DNA from: Runella sp. CRIBMP
Lineage (GTDB): Bacteria > Bacteroidota > Bacteroidia > Cytophagales > Spirosomataceae
Assembly: GCF_009905605.1 (NCBI RefSeq)
Contig: NZ_JAAAKZ010000012.1
Coordinates: forward strand, 62,001 to 126,000
Length of the DNA: 64,000 nt
Reading direction: 5' to 3'
Below the pieces are notes generated by a model that had not been told where the DNA came from, did not search any database, and saw only the letters and a list, made by a program, of their open reading frames with translations. The position numbers were made by a program, and so were the translations under genes. Positions 17,451-25,640 of the stretch are shown in pieces (position 1 is the stretch's first letter; each line of letters opens with the position of its first letter).

Positions 17451-18719
17451 ATGATTCGGGACTATCTAAAAAACGAAGCCCTTTCGATGCTCACCCGGCT
17501 AGGTCAGTTGCAACCTTTTTCTTTGAGTACACCCATGGTAAGCGCAGCTGGGCCTTCCAACGAAGCACTCAGGGCCATCACAAACCATTTGGTGAGCGCT
17601 AAAACTGAACTCCGGCAAAAGGTACAAACCTATCTGGCTCAACTGCGGGGAGAGGCTGACGAAACTTTTGGCAATGCCGCCGAAGCGCAGGCAGCGTATG
17701 CGGTATTAAAGCTTCGTTTTAATAACATACTCGATCAGTTAGATATTTTTGCCGATGTTCTCACCCAACGTTCTGAACACCAAACAGGCGTATGGATTGC
17801 GGGTTTAGATGTAGTAGCAACCGACGCGCTGGCCTCGCAAGAGGGGTTATATGAGGTTCCTCCAGTCATGTGTTTTTTGGAACGGGGCCACGGGGCGGCC
17901 ATTCGACGCGCCCGCACCCGCCTGCCGGGGGGGGATTACAATCCAGTAGCCATCATCCAAGTACCACGGGAACGAATGATTGGTAGCGGAATAGCCTCGT
18001 CATTGATTCATGAAGTGGGCCATCAGGGCGCTGCGTTGCTGAATCTGGTAGAAACATTACGAAAAGAACTCAAAAATAAAATCGCCCAAGCCCCTCCCTC
18101 ACAACACATTGCTTGGAGCCTTTATGAACGATGGATTTCGGAGATTGTTGCTGACTTTTGGGCCACGGGCCATTTGGGCATTACCGCCACGCAGGGCTTG
18201 ATGAATGTTGTGAGTTTGCCAAGGTATTTCATGTTTCGTATCAAACTCGATGATCCTCATCCCTTTCCCTGGATTCGTGTAAAGCTGAGTATGTCGGTAG
18301 GCGCTTTGCTCTATCCCGACCCGCAATGGCAACGATTTGAGCATCTCTGGCAACAGCTTTATCCTTTGGAAGATTTGGAGCAAGATAAACGGGACATCAT
18401 TAGGGCTCTAGAAGAGGTCATGCCTGAATTCGCCGAGCTGTTGACCAACCATCATTCCAAATACCTTGCAAACAGATCATTGAAGGATATTTTCCCGTAC
18501 AAGCACCGTCAACCAGAGCGTTTGAGGGAGCTCTATTCAACCGTCGCCAGCCAACCAGCAACCGATGAGAGCGACCTCCCTCCTTCCCTGACCTTTGCGG
18601 TCATTGGGCAGGCCCGGGCCGATGGGCGTGTCAATGCCACCACCGAAAGCTATCTTCTTTCCCGATTCCTCAATCGTTGGGCCTTGGGAAGGGCCGAAAG
18701 CCGAGGAAATTTGAATTAA
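17451..18719 (+). CDS. Predicted HExxH zinc metalloprotease of the cluster
   Basis: 422 residues from the ATG at 17451; the longer frame overlaps the preceding gene. There is no signal peptide. Residues 184-191 read SLIHEVGH, a clear HExxH, followed 40 residues later by SEIVADFW (E231, D235), the Glu-x-x-x-Asp arrangement of gluzincin-like enzymes. The N-terminal 110 residues are helical, and the C-terminal part (about 330-422) is helical and charged. I cannot place it in a named MEROPS family. Position 13 bp after the repeat protein suggests that it processes it or another cluster product. Confidence 0.65.
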   Translation: MIRDYLKNEALSMLTRLGQLQPFSLSTPMVSAAGPSNEALRAITNHLVSAKTELRQKVQTYLAQLRGEADETFGNAAEAQAAYAVLKLRFNNILDQLDIFADVLTQRSEHQTGVWIAGLDVVATDALASQEGLYEVPPVMCFLERGHGAAIRRARTRLPGGDYNPVAIIQVPRERMIGSGIASSLIHEVGHQGAALLNLVETLRKELKNKIAQAPPSQHIAWSLYERWISEIVADFWATGHLGITATQGLMNVVSLPRYFMFRIKLDDPHPFPWIRVKLSMSVGALLYPDPQWQRFEHLWQQLYPLEDLEQDKRDIIRALEEVMPEFAELLTNHHSKYLANRSLKDIFPYKHRQPERLRELYSTVASQPATDESDLPPSLTFAVIGQARADGRVNATTESYLLSRFLNRWALGRAESRGNLN

Positions 18720-18743
18720 TTCCTATTTAAAACAATTAAAATC

Positions 18744-21224
18744 ATGGAAAATAAAACACCTTCCAAAATCCTACTAATTCCTCCGACCCCTCCAAATTGG
18801 AATACTGCTTACTGGCAACTGATGTTTCAGGTCTTAGCCTCCGACGGGACTCCCATCCTGCTCGACGCCCTCAATGACTATAGCTGGAATTTCATTATCA
18901 GAAAAGACGGGGGTGATGTATTAGAAGACAAGGGAATTCAGCGTTTTTTAGCCACCGATAGTTCCATTGAACCGTCCGTTGCCTACCCGATGGCCATGTC
19001 TGAATTGAAGGAAGTGGCTGAACGATACGGGGCTGGAACATATGAAGTATTATTTGTGTGTATTGACAAAGACAACAATCCCTTATACTGTGAGCCGTCC
19101 ACCGTTAAATTAACACCTCCCAAAGGCAACACACTTAACTTACTAAGCATAAACAGTGATTTAAAGAGCACCAAAGAGGATGTAAAACGCATTGAGTGGG
19201 ACGTCCAAGAAATCAAAGTAAAAGTTGAAGGGCTCGGTGCCAAGTTTGACCAAAACTTTGAAAAATTGGGCAACAAAATCGAAGAATGCCTGAAGGAAAA
19301 ATGCCCCCCAGAAGCCGAGGTCCCCGAAGATGTGACGTCTCTTGTGTTCGAATTGTGCGATTCGGTCATTGACGAAAATACCAATCAACCGCTGATGGGT
19401 TTCATGACGGTCCATATCAACGGAGAACCCGTCACAGATTTGGAAAGAATCAAAAAGCACAACATTGTTTTTAAAGTGACGCAGTGCGGAAAGATTGACC
19501 TCCAGCATGATATTGCACTTGATACCCTGCTTAGGGAGCAGCAATATCAGTTATTGAGTAATACCCAAAAACCTGAAAAGCTACTTTGGTCACTTCCCAA
19601 TGAAGAGTTTAAAAACCTATTTCAAAAATTCGGTAAACTTGGCGGTATCAAATTTGTACCATCCGTTCCAGAGTATGATGCAAAAGGAAATCTAAGTAAC
19701 TACCGGTATTATGCCCCCCAGGAACTCATTTTTGGAGGAACGGACACTGGGATGCGGAAAGGGTTAGAAAACGTAAAAGAAGTACTCAATCGGGGCTCGA
19801 AAGTATATCTACAAAGGGCAAATACCGAAGATTTAGAACATTCCACCCAACAACTATGGGACGCTCTCAAGGCCCGAGTGCCAGACTTTCGGCTTTTTGA
19901 CAGTCTGATGGATGGAATTCTGGGCGGACAAAGCACTGGACAGGTTCCACCCATTACACTTCGTCCCCCTTCGGCCCGTCTTGCTGATTTGCGAAAAACT
20001 GGGCAAAACTCAAGAATTGCTAATCAGGTGGCAAACCGCAACGAGCAACTTCATCCGTTGCCATTTACAAACATTAATGCGTATCGACTGCTCAAATCAG
20101 CGGCGCAAGCTTATTTGTGGGCCACCAACAATGTTTATACGGGTACCATTGATTCTTACATCGACAGTTATCCAAGTTCCAACGCAGACGAAAGTGACTA
20201 CACGCCTTACCTCCAAAACATTCTGAGTCGACTTGATGAATGGCGCGATGATTTGTTGGTCAGCCATCCGTTGGCCCCAAATGTCTTTGGCATCAATTAT
20301 TTGCCAGGCATCGAGCTTATCTGGAGCTACTGGGTAGAGCAGGGAATGTTGGTCCAAACCATGAACGCCATCAGTTTAAGGTTTCAGAATGTCTCCACCA
20401 ACCAAGGCACCGATCCTTTATCCCAACTAGACATTGACCCGCTGCGCCCACTGGCCAATTTATTTTGGGGATATATTCAGGACGAACAACACACTCTGAC
20501 CATCAAACGCCGCGCCTATGAATACGACCATACCTATGGATTGTCGTTGCAGGGACGGGCAGTGCCTACCTTCAAATCAGTCGATAGTCGCTCAAAGTTT
20601 CTGGAAGCTTTTCATAATTTACTACACGGCGCCTCAATTTATTTCAAAGAATCTGACGACACGACCCGCATTGCAGATGCTTTTCCCATCCTCAACAACC
20701 TGCGAGAAGTGCATTTACTCTTGGCCGAAGGAAACCACAATGCCTACGGAAACCTAACTTGGACCGCCCGTCAGGAGATGATGCTCCAACAGTATCTGCT
20801 GGCTCGGCCAGAAATGAGGGAGTTTTTAGGCGGTCGTATCATGGTGCCATATCGTGAGGGTTGGATGGATCGCGTAGACCGGATGAAGCAAATTCAGAAC
20901 TGGGGCAGTACGAGTATTACCCATTATTACGATTTGGCGCAGTACGGTGAAATCATTCTGCTTTCGATTCGTGTGCATGACTGGTCTAACGAAGAAAGTA
21001 CCATCGTAGCTGGTAGCTGGGCAACCAACTTTCGCGACAATATTCAGCGCTACATTCACTCCTACCGCACGGTTACGGGAGTAGACCTTTCGGCCGATGC
21101 TCAGCAATCCGAAGCTAGTTATATGCAGCCGTCGGTGTTGATTCAGCGTCGTTTAATGACCGAGAAAAACGGTCCGCAACGCAACAGCCGAATTGTAGGC
21201 CCCAGCCAGCAGACACGTTATTAA
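18744..21224 (+). CDS. Large orphan protein of the effector-like cluster
   Basis: 826 residues, unrecognised. Residues 20-125 look beta-rich (WQLMFQVLASDGTPILLDAL ... GTYEVLFVCIDKDNNPLY), like an Ig or bacterial adhesion sandwich. Residues 135-186 are a predicted coiled coil (SINSDLKSTKEDVKRIEWDV). Residues 190-260 again look beta-rich with paired cysteines. The C-terminal 500 residues are mainly helical with many aromatic residues (INAYRLLKSAAQAYLWATNN). No signal peptide, membrane helix or catalytic motif is visible. Its size and central place suggest a scaffold, carrier or large effector; that is inference. Confidence 0.6.
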   Translation: MENKTPSKILLIPPTPPNWNTAYWQLMFQVLASDGTPILLDALNDYSWNFIIRKDGGDVLEDKGIQRFLATDSSIEPSVAYPMAMSELKEVAERYGAGTYEVLFVCIDKDNNPLYCEPSTVKLTPPKGNTLNLLSINSDLKSTKEDVKRIEWDVQEIKVKVEGLGAKFDQNFEKLGNKIEECLKEKCPPEAEVPEDVTSLVFELCDSVIDENTNQPLMGFMTVHINGEPVTDLERIKKHNIVFKVTQCGKIDLQHDIALDTLLREQQYQLLSNTQKPEKLLWSLPNEEFKNLFQKFGKLGGIKFVPSVPEYDAKGNLSNYRYYAPQELIFGGTDTGMRKGLENVKEVLNRGSKVYLQRANTEDLEHSTQQLWDALKARVPDFRLFDSLMDGILGGQSTGQVPPITLRPPSARLADLRKTGQNSRIANQVANRNEQLHPLPFTNINAYRLLKSAAQAYLWATNNVYTGTIDSYIDSYPSSNADESDYTPYLQNILSRLDEWRDDLLVSHPLAPNVFGINYLPGIELIWSYWVEQGMLVQTMNAISLRFQNVSTNQGTDPLSQLDIDPLRPLANLFWGYIQDEQHTLTIKRRAYEYDHTYGLSLQGRAVPTFKSVDSRSKFLEAFHNLLHGASIYFKESDDTTRIADAFPILNNLREVHLLLAEGNHNAYGNLTWTARQEMMLQQYLLARPEMREFLGGRIMVPYREGWMDRVDRMKQIQNWGSTSITHYYDLAQYGEIILLSIRVHDWSNEESTIVAGSWATNFRDNIQRYIHSYRTVTGVDLSADAQQSEASYMQPSVLIQRRLMTEKNGPQRNSRIVGPSQQTRY

Positions 21225-21269
21225 GCAAGTATTCACGTTTCTCTCTGAATCTATTTTTTTCGTAAAACA

Positions 21270-21953
21270 ATGATTCAGAGAGAACTCAAAACGTTTTTCA
21301 GCATCATGCAATTCTTTGACGAAAACGAGCCTTTTGATTACGATGAGCCAGTGGAAGAACCCGTAGCGCAGGACGACTGGCAGCACCTAACCACGTTATT
21401 GGACAATGCGGATGATTTCCGTCCCTTCGATCTTAACGATAGTTGGGATAAGCCACCAGAGCGGTCATCGGCGGTCATCCGCATCATTTTTCGGCGACAG
21501 TTACCCTCATCGGTATTCCAACATTTCAGCGACGATCCACCGACCGTCTATCGAAGAACAAACACTGGAACGCCGACTGCCCCGTACCTGTACACCGATG
21601 AATCGAGAAACGGCCTAATCTTTTTGCCCGAACCCGACATCAGTGCTATAAACATGCTCACATGGCAGCCCACTTCAGCCACCACACACGTGCACCCTGA
21701 AAGCCAAGCCATTGAATGGCTGAAACGACAGCGCCAGGTAAACCCATTATTTGCCGATAACATTCAGAGAGTCCAGATGCTGATTCAGGATCACCCCTGC
21801 AAAAGCTGCCTTAACGGCCTTAAATCATCCATGGGGCAGGTGCTTCCCGCCAATGCCAATGTCAGGATTCGTTGGATAAAACCGCGTAACCGCTTTGCTA
21901 CCTTTCGGGAAAGACGCTATCAGCCTAAAGTAAACCGTTGGTCGACACGCTAA
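21270..21953 (+). CDS. DddA-like (SCP1.201-type) nucleic-acid deaminase candidate
   Basis: 227 residues (a second ATG at 21306 would give 215). The first 60 are strongly acidic (FFDENEPFDYDEPVEEP). The C-terminal half has both zinc motifs of the deaminase superfamily: HPESQAIEWLKR (His142, Glu144) and DHPCKSCLNGLKSSMGQVLP (Cys177, Cys180). The pattern H-x-E-x-Q-[SA]-A ... C-x-x-C ... LP-x-NA-x-[VL] is that of the DddA/SCP1.201 toxin deaminases, as I remember them (HVEGQSA, CGFC, LPENAKL). A cytidine deaminase acting on DNA or RNA is likely. There is no signal peptide and no recognisable immunity gene. Confidence 0.7.
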   Translation: MIQRELKTFFSIMQFFDENEPFDYDEPVEEPVAQDDWQHLTTLLDNADDFRPFDLNDSWDKPPERSSAVIRIIFRRQLPSSVFQHFSDDPPTVYRRTNTGTPTAPYLYTDESRNGLIFLPEPDISAINMLTWQPTSATTHVHPESQAIEWLKRQRQVNPLFADNIQRVQMLIQDHPCKSCLNGLKSSMGQVLPANANVRIRWIKPRNRFATFRERRYQPKVNRWSTR

Positions 21954-21987
21954 TCCGAGTCAATTACCCTTTAATTCATTTACAACC

Positions 21988-22128
21988 ATGCTATTTTTAC
22001 CTGAAATACCGGCACGCCCTGAGTACGGTACGATTCTTTTCAGCACTTGGGAAGTGCTCCTAAAAACCGTACCACCCCATATGAAAAAACCAGTATTCAT
22101 CGAACTGCGACGCCGTTCTAAACGCTAA
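21988..22128 (+). CDS. 46-residue ORF between deaminase and nuclease genes
   Basis: A short frame, MLFLPEIPARPEYGTILFST to RRRSKR, starts 34 bp after the deaminase stop and ends 5 bp before the next ATG. The start is preceded by the AT-rich, A-containing leader also seen at neighbouring starts. The chain is basic at the C-terminus (pI high) and not hydrophobic. Tight packing in the operon supports translation. Function is unknown; an adaptor or chaperone is possible, an immunity protein less so given its size. Confidence 0.45.
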   Translation: MLFLPEIPARPEYGTILFSTWEVLLKTVPPHMKKPVFIELRRRSKR

Positions 22129-22133
22129 AAACA

Positions 22134-23141
22134 ATGCAGCCTTATCACATCCCTCCCTCTCAAGCATCGCCCTCAATCAATGCTGAATTGGAAGCCGAGT
22201 TTGAAACTTGGCGCGAAAGTCTCTCTACCTTTTGGAGACGCAATAAAGCCAAAGCCCAAAAATTAGGTGCGGTAGCAGGTATTCTGGCACGGCTAATACC
22301 AGGCACTCCGTCAGATACAAAGCCACCCGTACAGCATACCGCCGCAGCCGACTGGCAGCAAGTTCAGGACAAACGACGAAAAGACAATACCGAGCAAACA
22401 ACCAAAAAAGACACCCCCGCAGGCGGTAAAGAGCTTGAGAACACTCTTTTGGGCGAAATTCTTACCGAAAGTTACGCCAAAAACGCACTAAATCAAGACT
22501 ATGAAATGGCGGTATTGGTCAATGAACTAAGTGGAATATACGACCGCTTGAAAGAAGTCCGCGGGGTTCAATCGATATTGGCGGAAATATTGTTGGAAGC
22601 ACTAGAATTAGAAACCTACGAGCAAAACAAAACCAAAAAATGGTCGGACATCAAAACGCAGGGGTTCAAAGCCGAAAATGCCATCAAGGCCAGCGCCCGA
22701 TTTGACGCCCGAAAACATCACTTTGGCAACCCTACCTCACTTCAACCCATTGGCATTGAAGTACATCACTGGATTCCTTTCAAATATGCCGATTTGTTTG
22801 ACAATGTTACGCTGGAGCAGTTGAATAAACAAACCATTCCACTCTCTGCCACCACTCACGCAATCGTAGGGGCGGCGATTGACAAGGCTGTTGCGGGCAA
22901 AACGACCAAAGACCAAAAGAAAGCCGCCATCATCAACGTGCTGAAAAGAATGGGAGAATTTAAAGGGCAAAAAATCGTACTCAATCCGACTTACTTCGAT
23001 TACAAAGAAGATCGAAACTTTTTGCCCTCTTCGCGGACGGGTAAAGGCGTAAAAATCGGGGTACTGCGCAACATCCCTAACTTTAAGGCACACTTCGGAC
23101 TATCGAAAGAACTGGAATTTGAAGCAGTAAATTTCTTTTGA
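22134..23141 (+). CDS. HNH-like nuclease candidate of the effector-like cluster
   Basis: 335 residues, no Sec signal. Residues 14-32 are acidic (NAELEAEFETWRESL), followed by a basic/hydrophobic block (WRRNKAKAQKLGAVAGILARL) recalling the first protein of the cluster. Residues 70-100 are a polar linker. The C-terminal half carries GIEVHHWIPFKYADLF (EVHH, 209-212) and then LSATTHAIVGAAID (His242), the spacing of ENDO VII/HNH toxin nucleases of the beta-beta-alpha-metal fold. Architecture fits a toxin with an N-terminal trafficking region and a C-terminal nuclease. No immunity gene is recognised. The M20 peptidase ATG follows 2 bp after its stop. Confidence 0.6.
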   Translation: MQPYHIPPSQASPSINAELEAEFETWRESLSTFWRRNKAKAQKLGAVAGILARLIPGTPSDTKPPVQHTAAADWQQVQDKRRKDNTEQTTKKDTPAGGKELENTLLGEILTESYAKNALNQDYEMAVLVNELSGIYDRLKEVRGVQSILAEILLEALELETYEQNKTKKWSDIKTQGFKAENAIKASARFDARKHHFGNPTSLQPIGIEVHHWIPFKYADLFDNVTLEQLNKQTIPLSATTHAIVGAAIDKAVAGKTTKDQKKAAIINVLKRMGEFKGQKIVLNPTYFDYKEDRNFLPSSRTGKGVKIGVLRNIPNFKAHFGLSKELEFEAVNFF

Positions 23142-23143
23142 AC

Positions 23144-24490
23144 ATGTACACTCGCACGCTCAACGAATGGAAAGAATTCGTTCGAATTCCAAGCGTGAGT
23201 TCAGGTTCTGCTTATCGTTCTCACCTGTTTGATTGCGCCGATTGGCTGGCTAGGCATCTCCAGAAGATGGGAATGCAACAGGTAGCACAATTGACCTCTG
23301 GGGTAGCGCCCCCCGTCGTATATGCCGAAGAGTGGATTGATACTGCCAAACCTACCTTATTGATTTACGGGCATTATGATGTACAGCCCCCCGACCCATT
23401 AAACGAATGGGAAACACCCCCTTTCGCGCCTACAATTCGGGGCGATTATCTCTACGGGAGGGGCGTTTCTGACGACAAAGGTCAACTGTTTTTACACCTT
23501 AAAGCCGTGGAAAGCCTCATGGCCGAACATCGACTTCCCATCAATATTAAGTGTTTATTTGAAGGTGAAGAAGAAATCGGAAGCCAACATTTAAGCAATG
23601 TTTTAGGCACACACCAAGCTTTGTTTAAAGCTGATTGCGCCGTGGTGTCAGATATGCGTATGCTGGACCTGCACCAACCCGCCCTAACCTACGGCCTTCG
23701 TGGCAATATCCACGCCGAGCTATTGGTAACACGCCAAGGTACCGATCTGCATTCTGGAATATACGGCGGAATTGCATCAAACCCAATCCACGGTTTAGCT
23801 CATATCATTGCCAAGTTGCATACCTCGAAAGGACAAATAGCACTACCCGGCTTTTATGATGACGTATTCAAAATCTCGGCCGCAGAACGTACATATATGA
23901 GAAAAAATGGCCCCTCTGATGCCCAGCTAAGACAGGAGATACAAATGGCGGATGGCAAAGGTGAAGAAAATTATACCGCCTACGAGCGACTTACCATTCG
24001 GCCTTCTCTCACCGTCACGGGCATTTCGGGAGGATACGAAGGAGAAGGCAGCAAGGGCGTGATTCCTCGGCAGGCCCGGGCAAAAATAAATTTCAGGTTG
24101 GTTCCTCATCAGGATTCTAAGCAGGTAGCCCAATCTTTATCGCGGTATGTTGCTCAACAGTGCCCCTCTGGGCTGCGCGTAGAAGTCTCCGTTACGGCCC
24201 AAAGCAACGCCTACCAAGTGAATCCCGACGAAGGTGTTTTTCAGGCAGCTTCTTCCGCTTGTCAAACCGTATTCGGTCGCAAACCTGTATTGCTGCGCTC
24301 AGGAGGCAGCATTCCCATCGTAAGCACCTTGGCAGAACAGTTACAGCTCCCCGTAGTCATGATGGGTTTTGCTTCTCCGTTCGACAACCTGCACGCCCCA
24401 AACGAAAGATTTTACATTCCCAATTTCTTTCGTGGGGTAGAAACGTCCAAACAGTTTATCAAAAACCTTGAGCACCATGCTTATCATTGA
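23144..24490 (+). CDS. M20-family dipeptidase
   Basis: 448 residues from the ATG at 23144 (an in-frame TTG lies two codons upstream). LLIYGHYDVQPPDP gives the His and Asp of the first metal site, GRGVSDDKGQ the bridging region, and FEGEEEIGS the catalytic Glu pair. The dimerisation insert and C-terminal His (SPFDNLHAPNERF) are present. The family hydrolyses di- and small peptides in the cytoplasm. It starts 2 bp after the nuclease stop and its own stop overlaps the amidohydrolase start by 14 bp, so all are likely co-transcribed. It may be a passenger rather than part of the cluster. Confidence 0.9.
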   Translation: MYTRTLNEWKEFVRIPSVSSGSAYRSHLFDCADWLARHLQKMGMQQVAQLTSGVAPPVVYAEEWIDTAKPTLLIYGHYDVQPPDPLNEWETPPFAPTIRGDYLYGRGVSDDKGQLFLHLKAVESLMAEHRLPINIKCLFEGEEEIGSQHLSNVLGTHQALFKADCAVVSDMRMLDLHQPALTYGLRGNIHAELLVTRQGTDLHSGIYGGIASNPIHGLAHIIAKLHTSKGQIALPGFYDDVFKISAAERTYMRKNGPSDAQLRQEIQMADGKGEENYTAYERLTIRPSLTVTGISGGYEGEGSKGVIPRQARAKINFRLVPHQDSKQVAQSLSRYVAQQCPSGLRVEVSVTAQSNAYQVNPDEGVFQAASSACQTVFGRKPVLLRSGGSIPIVSTLAEQLQLPVVMMGFASPFDNLHAPNERFYIPNFFRGVETSKQFIKNLEHHAYH

Positions 24491-25229
24491 TTGCCACTGC
24501 CACGCCGGGGAGGGCGACGGGCTTACGGGCCCTTGGGATACCCGCGCTCCGTTGAAAAAATTTATGCAATGGTCGACCGAAGCGGGAATTCAAAAAACGG
24601 TTTTATTTGCCGCTTTTCACACCGATTATGCCAAGGCCAATGCCCAAACAGCCCAAATCGTCGGTCGCTATCCAGCGCGTTTTTATGGATTTGCGTTTGT
24701 TCATGCCGAGCGCGACCGGGGTAGAATTCATTCTATGGTACAAACGGCCGTAGAAGAGTACGGCTTTTGCGGTATCAAGGTACATCGACACGACGCCCGC
24801 ATCTCACGTGAAATATGTACCGCCGCCCGGACATTCAACATTCCCGTTTTGTACGACCCCACTGGCGAAACCTCGACCATTGAACTCATCGCAACTGAGT
24901 ACCGGGACGTCAACTTTATTATTCCCCATTTGAGCAGTTTTGCCGATGATTGGCGAGCGCAGTTAGCTTTTCTGGACCTTTTGGCCCGGCACCCGAATGT
25001 GTACACCGACACATCTGGCGTACGACGTTTCGATTTGTTGGAAATGGCCTATCAACGAGCGGGTGCAAGCAAGATTTTATTCGGAACCGATGGGCCGTGG
25101 CTGCATCCTGCCGTTGAAATCGCAAAAATATACGCGCTGAAAGCGCCCCAAGAAGACCTTCAGCTCATGTTGGGTGAGAATTTTCTAAAATTAACGTCTA
25201 AGGTTAAGACAAAACAATCCGCCTATTGA
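24477..25229 (+). CDS. Amidohydrolase-2 family metal-dependent hydrolase
   Basis: 250 residues. IIDCHCHAGEGDG supplies the HxH of a TIM-barrel metal centre, NFIIPHLSSFADDW a further His, and ILFGTDGPWLHP the C-terminal Asp. This is the 4-sulfomuconolactonase / OMA-decarboxylase-like branch of the amidohydrolase superfamily, acting on unknown carboxylates or lactones. It overlaps the M20 gene by 14 bp. The ATG at 24477 fits the domain start better than the upstream TTG. Confidence 0.85.
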   Translation: MLIIDCHCHAGEGDGLTGPWDTRAPLKKFMQWSTEAGIQKTVLFAAFHTDYAKANAQTAQIVGRYPARFYGFAFVHAERDRGRIHSMVQTAVEEYGFCGIKVHRHDARISREICTAARTFNIPVLYDPTGETSTIELIATEYRDVNFIIPHLSSFADDWRAQLAFLDLLARHPNVYTDTSGVRRFDLLEMAYQRAGASKILFGTDGPWLHPAVEIAKIYALKAPQEDLQLMLGENFLKLTSKVKTKQSAY

Positions 25230-25290
25230 TGCACAAATTGGATACTTACCTTAAAAGACCTATTTTCGCCCCCATAAACCAACATTGATA

Positions 25291-25482
25291 ATGAAACGTA
25301 CGATTGGAACAATTCTCACCAGCATGGGCATCATTTTTATACTTTTTGCGTGTATCGCCTTCATGTCCGACAAAGCAGTCTTAGGATTCACACTCACCAA
25401 ATGGGAAACCCTCGTGCCTTTTATCGTCGGCGCATTGTTTTTGTTTGTGGGCGTAGGAATGCTAAACAAAGTAACTGATTAG
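25291..25482 (+). CDS. Small two-helix membrane protein
   Basis: 63 residues from the ATG at 25291 with two hydrophobic segments (TILTSMGIIFILFACIAFM and LVPFIVGALFLFVGVGML). No family is recognised. It lies 61 bp downstream of the amidohydrolase on the same strand. Confidence 0.55.
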   Translation: MKRTIGTILTSMGIIFILFACIAFMSDKAVLGFTLTKWETLVPFIVGALFLFVGVGMLNKVTD

Positions 25483-25583
25483 TCTTTTGCATTTTACACG
25501 GGGCCGTCCTGCGGTTTTCATTTTGCAGTTTTTCGGTTCCCTAAGCCTGACGCGGAGCATTTAGAATACGAAATCCTTATGAC

Positions 25584-25610
25584 AAAAAAGAGCGAGACAA
25601 ATGCCTCGCC
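25584..25610 (-). terminator. Intrinsic terminator of the Gfo/Idh/MocA gene
   Basis: On the minus strand GCGAGGC-ATTT-GTCTCGC (one G-U pair) followed by TCTTTTTT, 31 bp beyond the stop codon. Confidence 0.7.
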
Positions 25611-25640
25611 CCCTATTATAAAGTTGAATAAAGTCCCGAC

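Noticed and set aside
17159-17452. Antisense ORF over the acidic-repeat gene
   Set aside because: It arises from the GC-rich codon use of the plus-strand gene; that gene's repeat with synonymous drift shows which strand is coding.
21988-22128. Immunity protein for the deaminase or nuclease
   Set aside because: Only 46 residues and basic, unlike typical acidic immunity proteins; kept as an unassigned ORF.
16724-23141. Prophage or tailocin/eCIS structural locus
   Set aside because: No sheath, tube, baseplate, terminase, integrase or attachment site is present; only candidate payload-like genes are.
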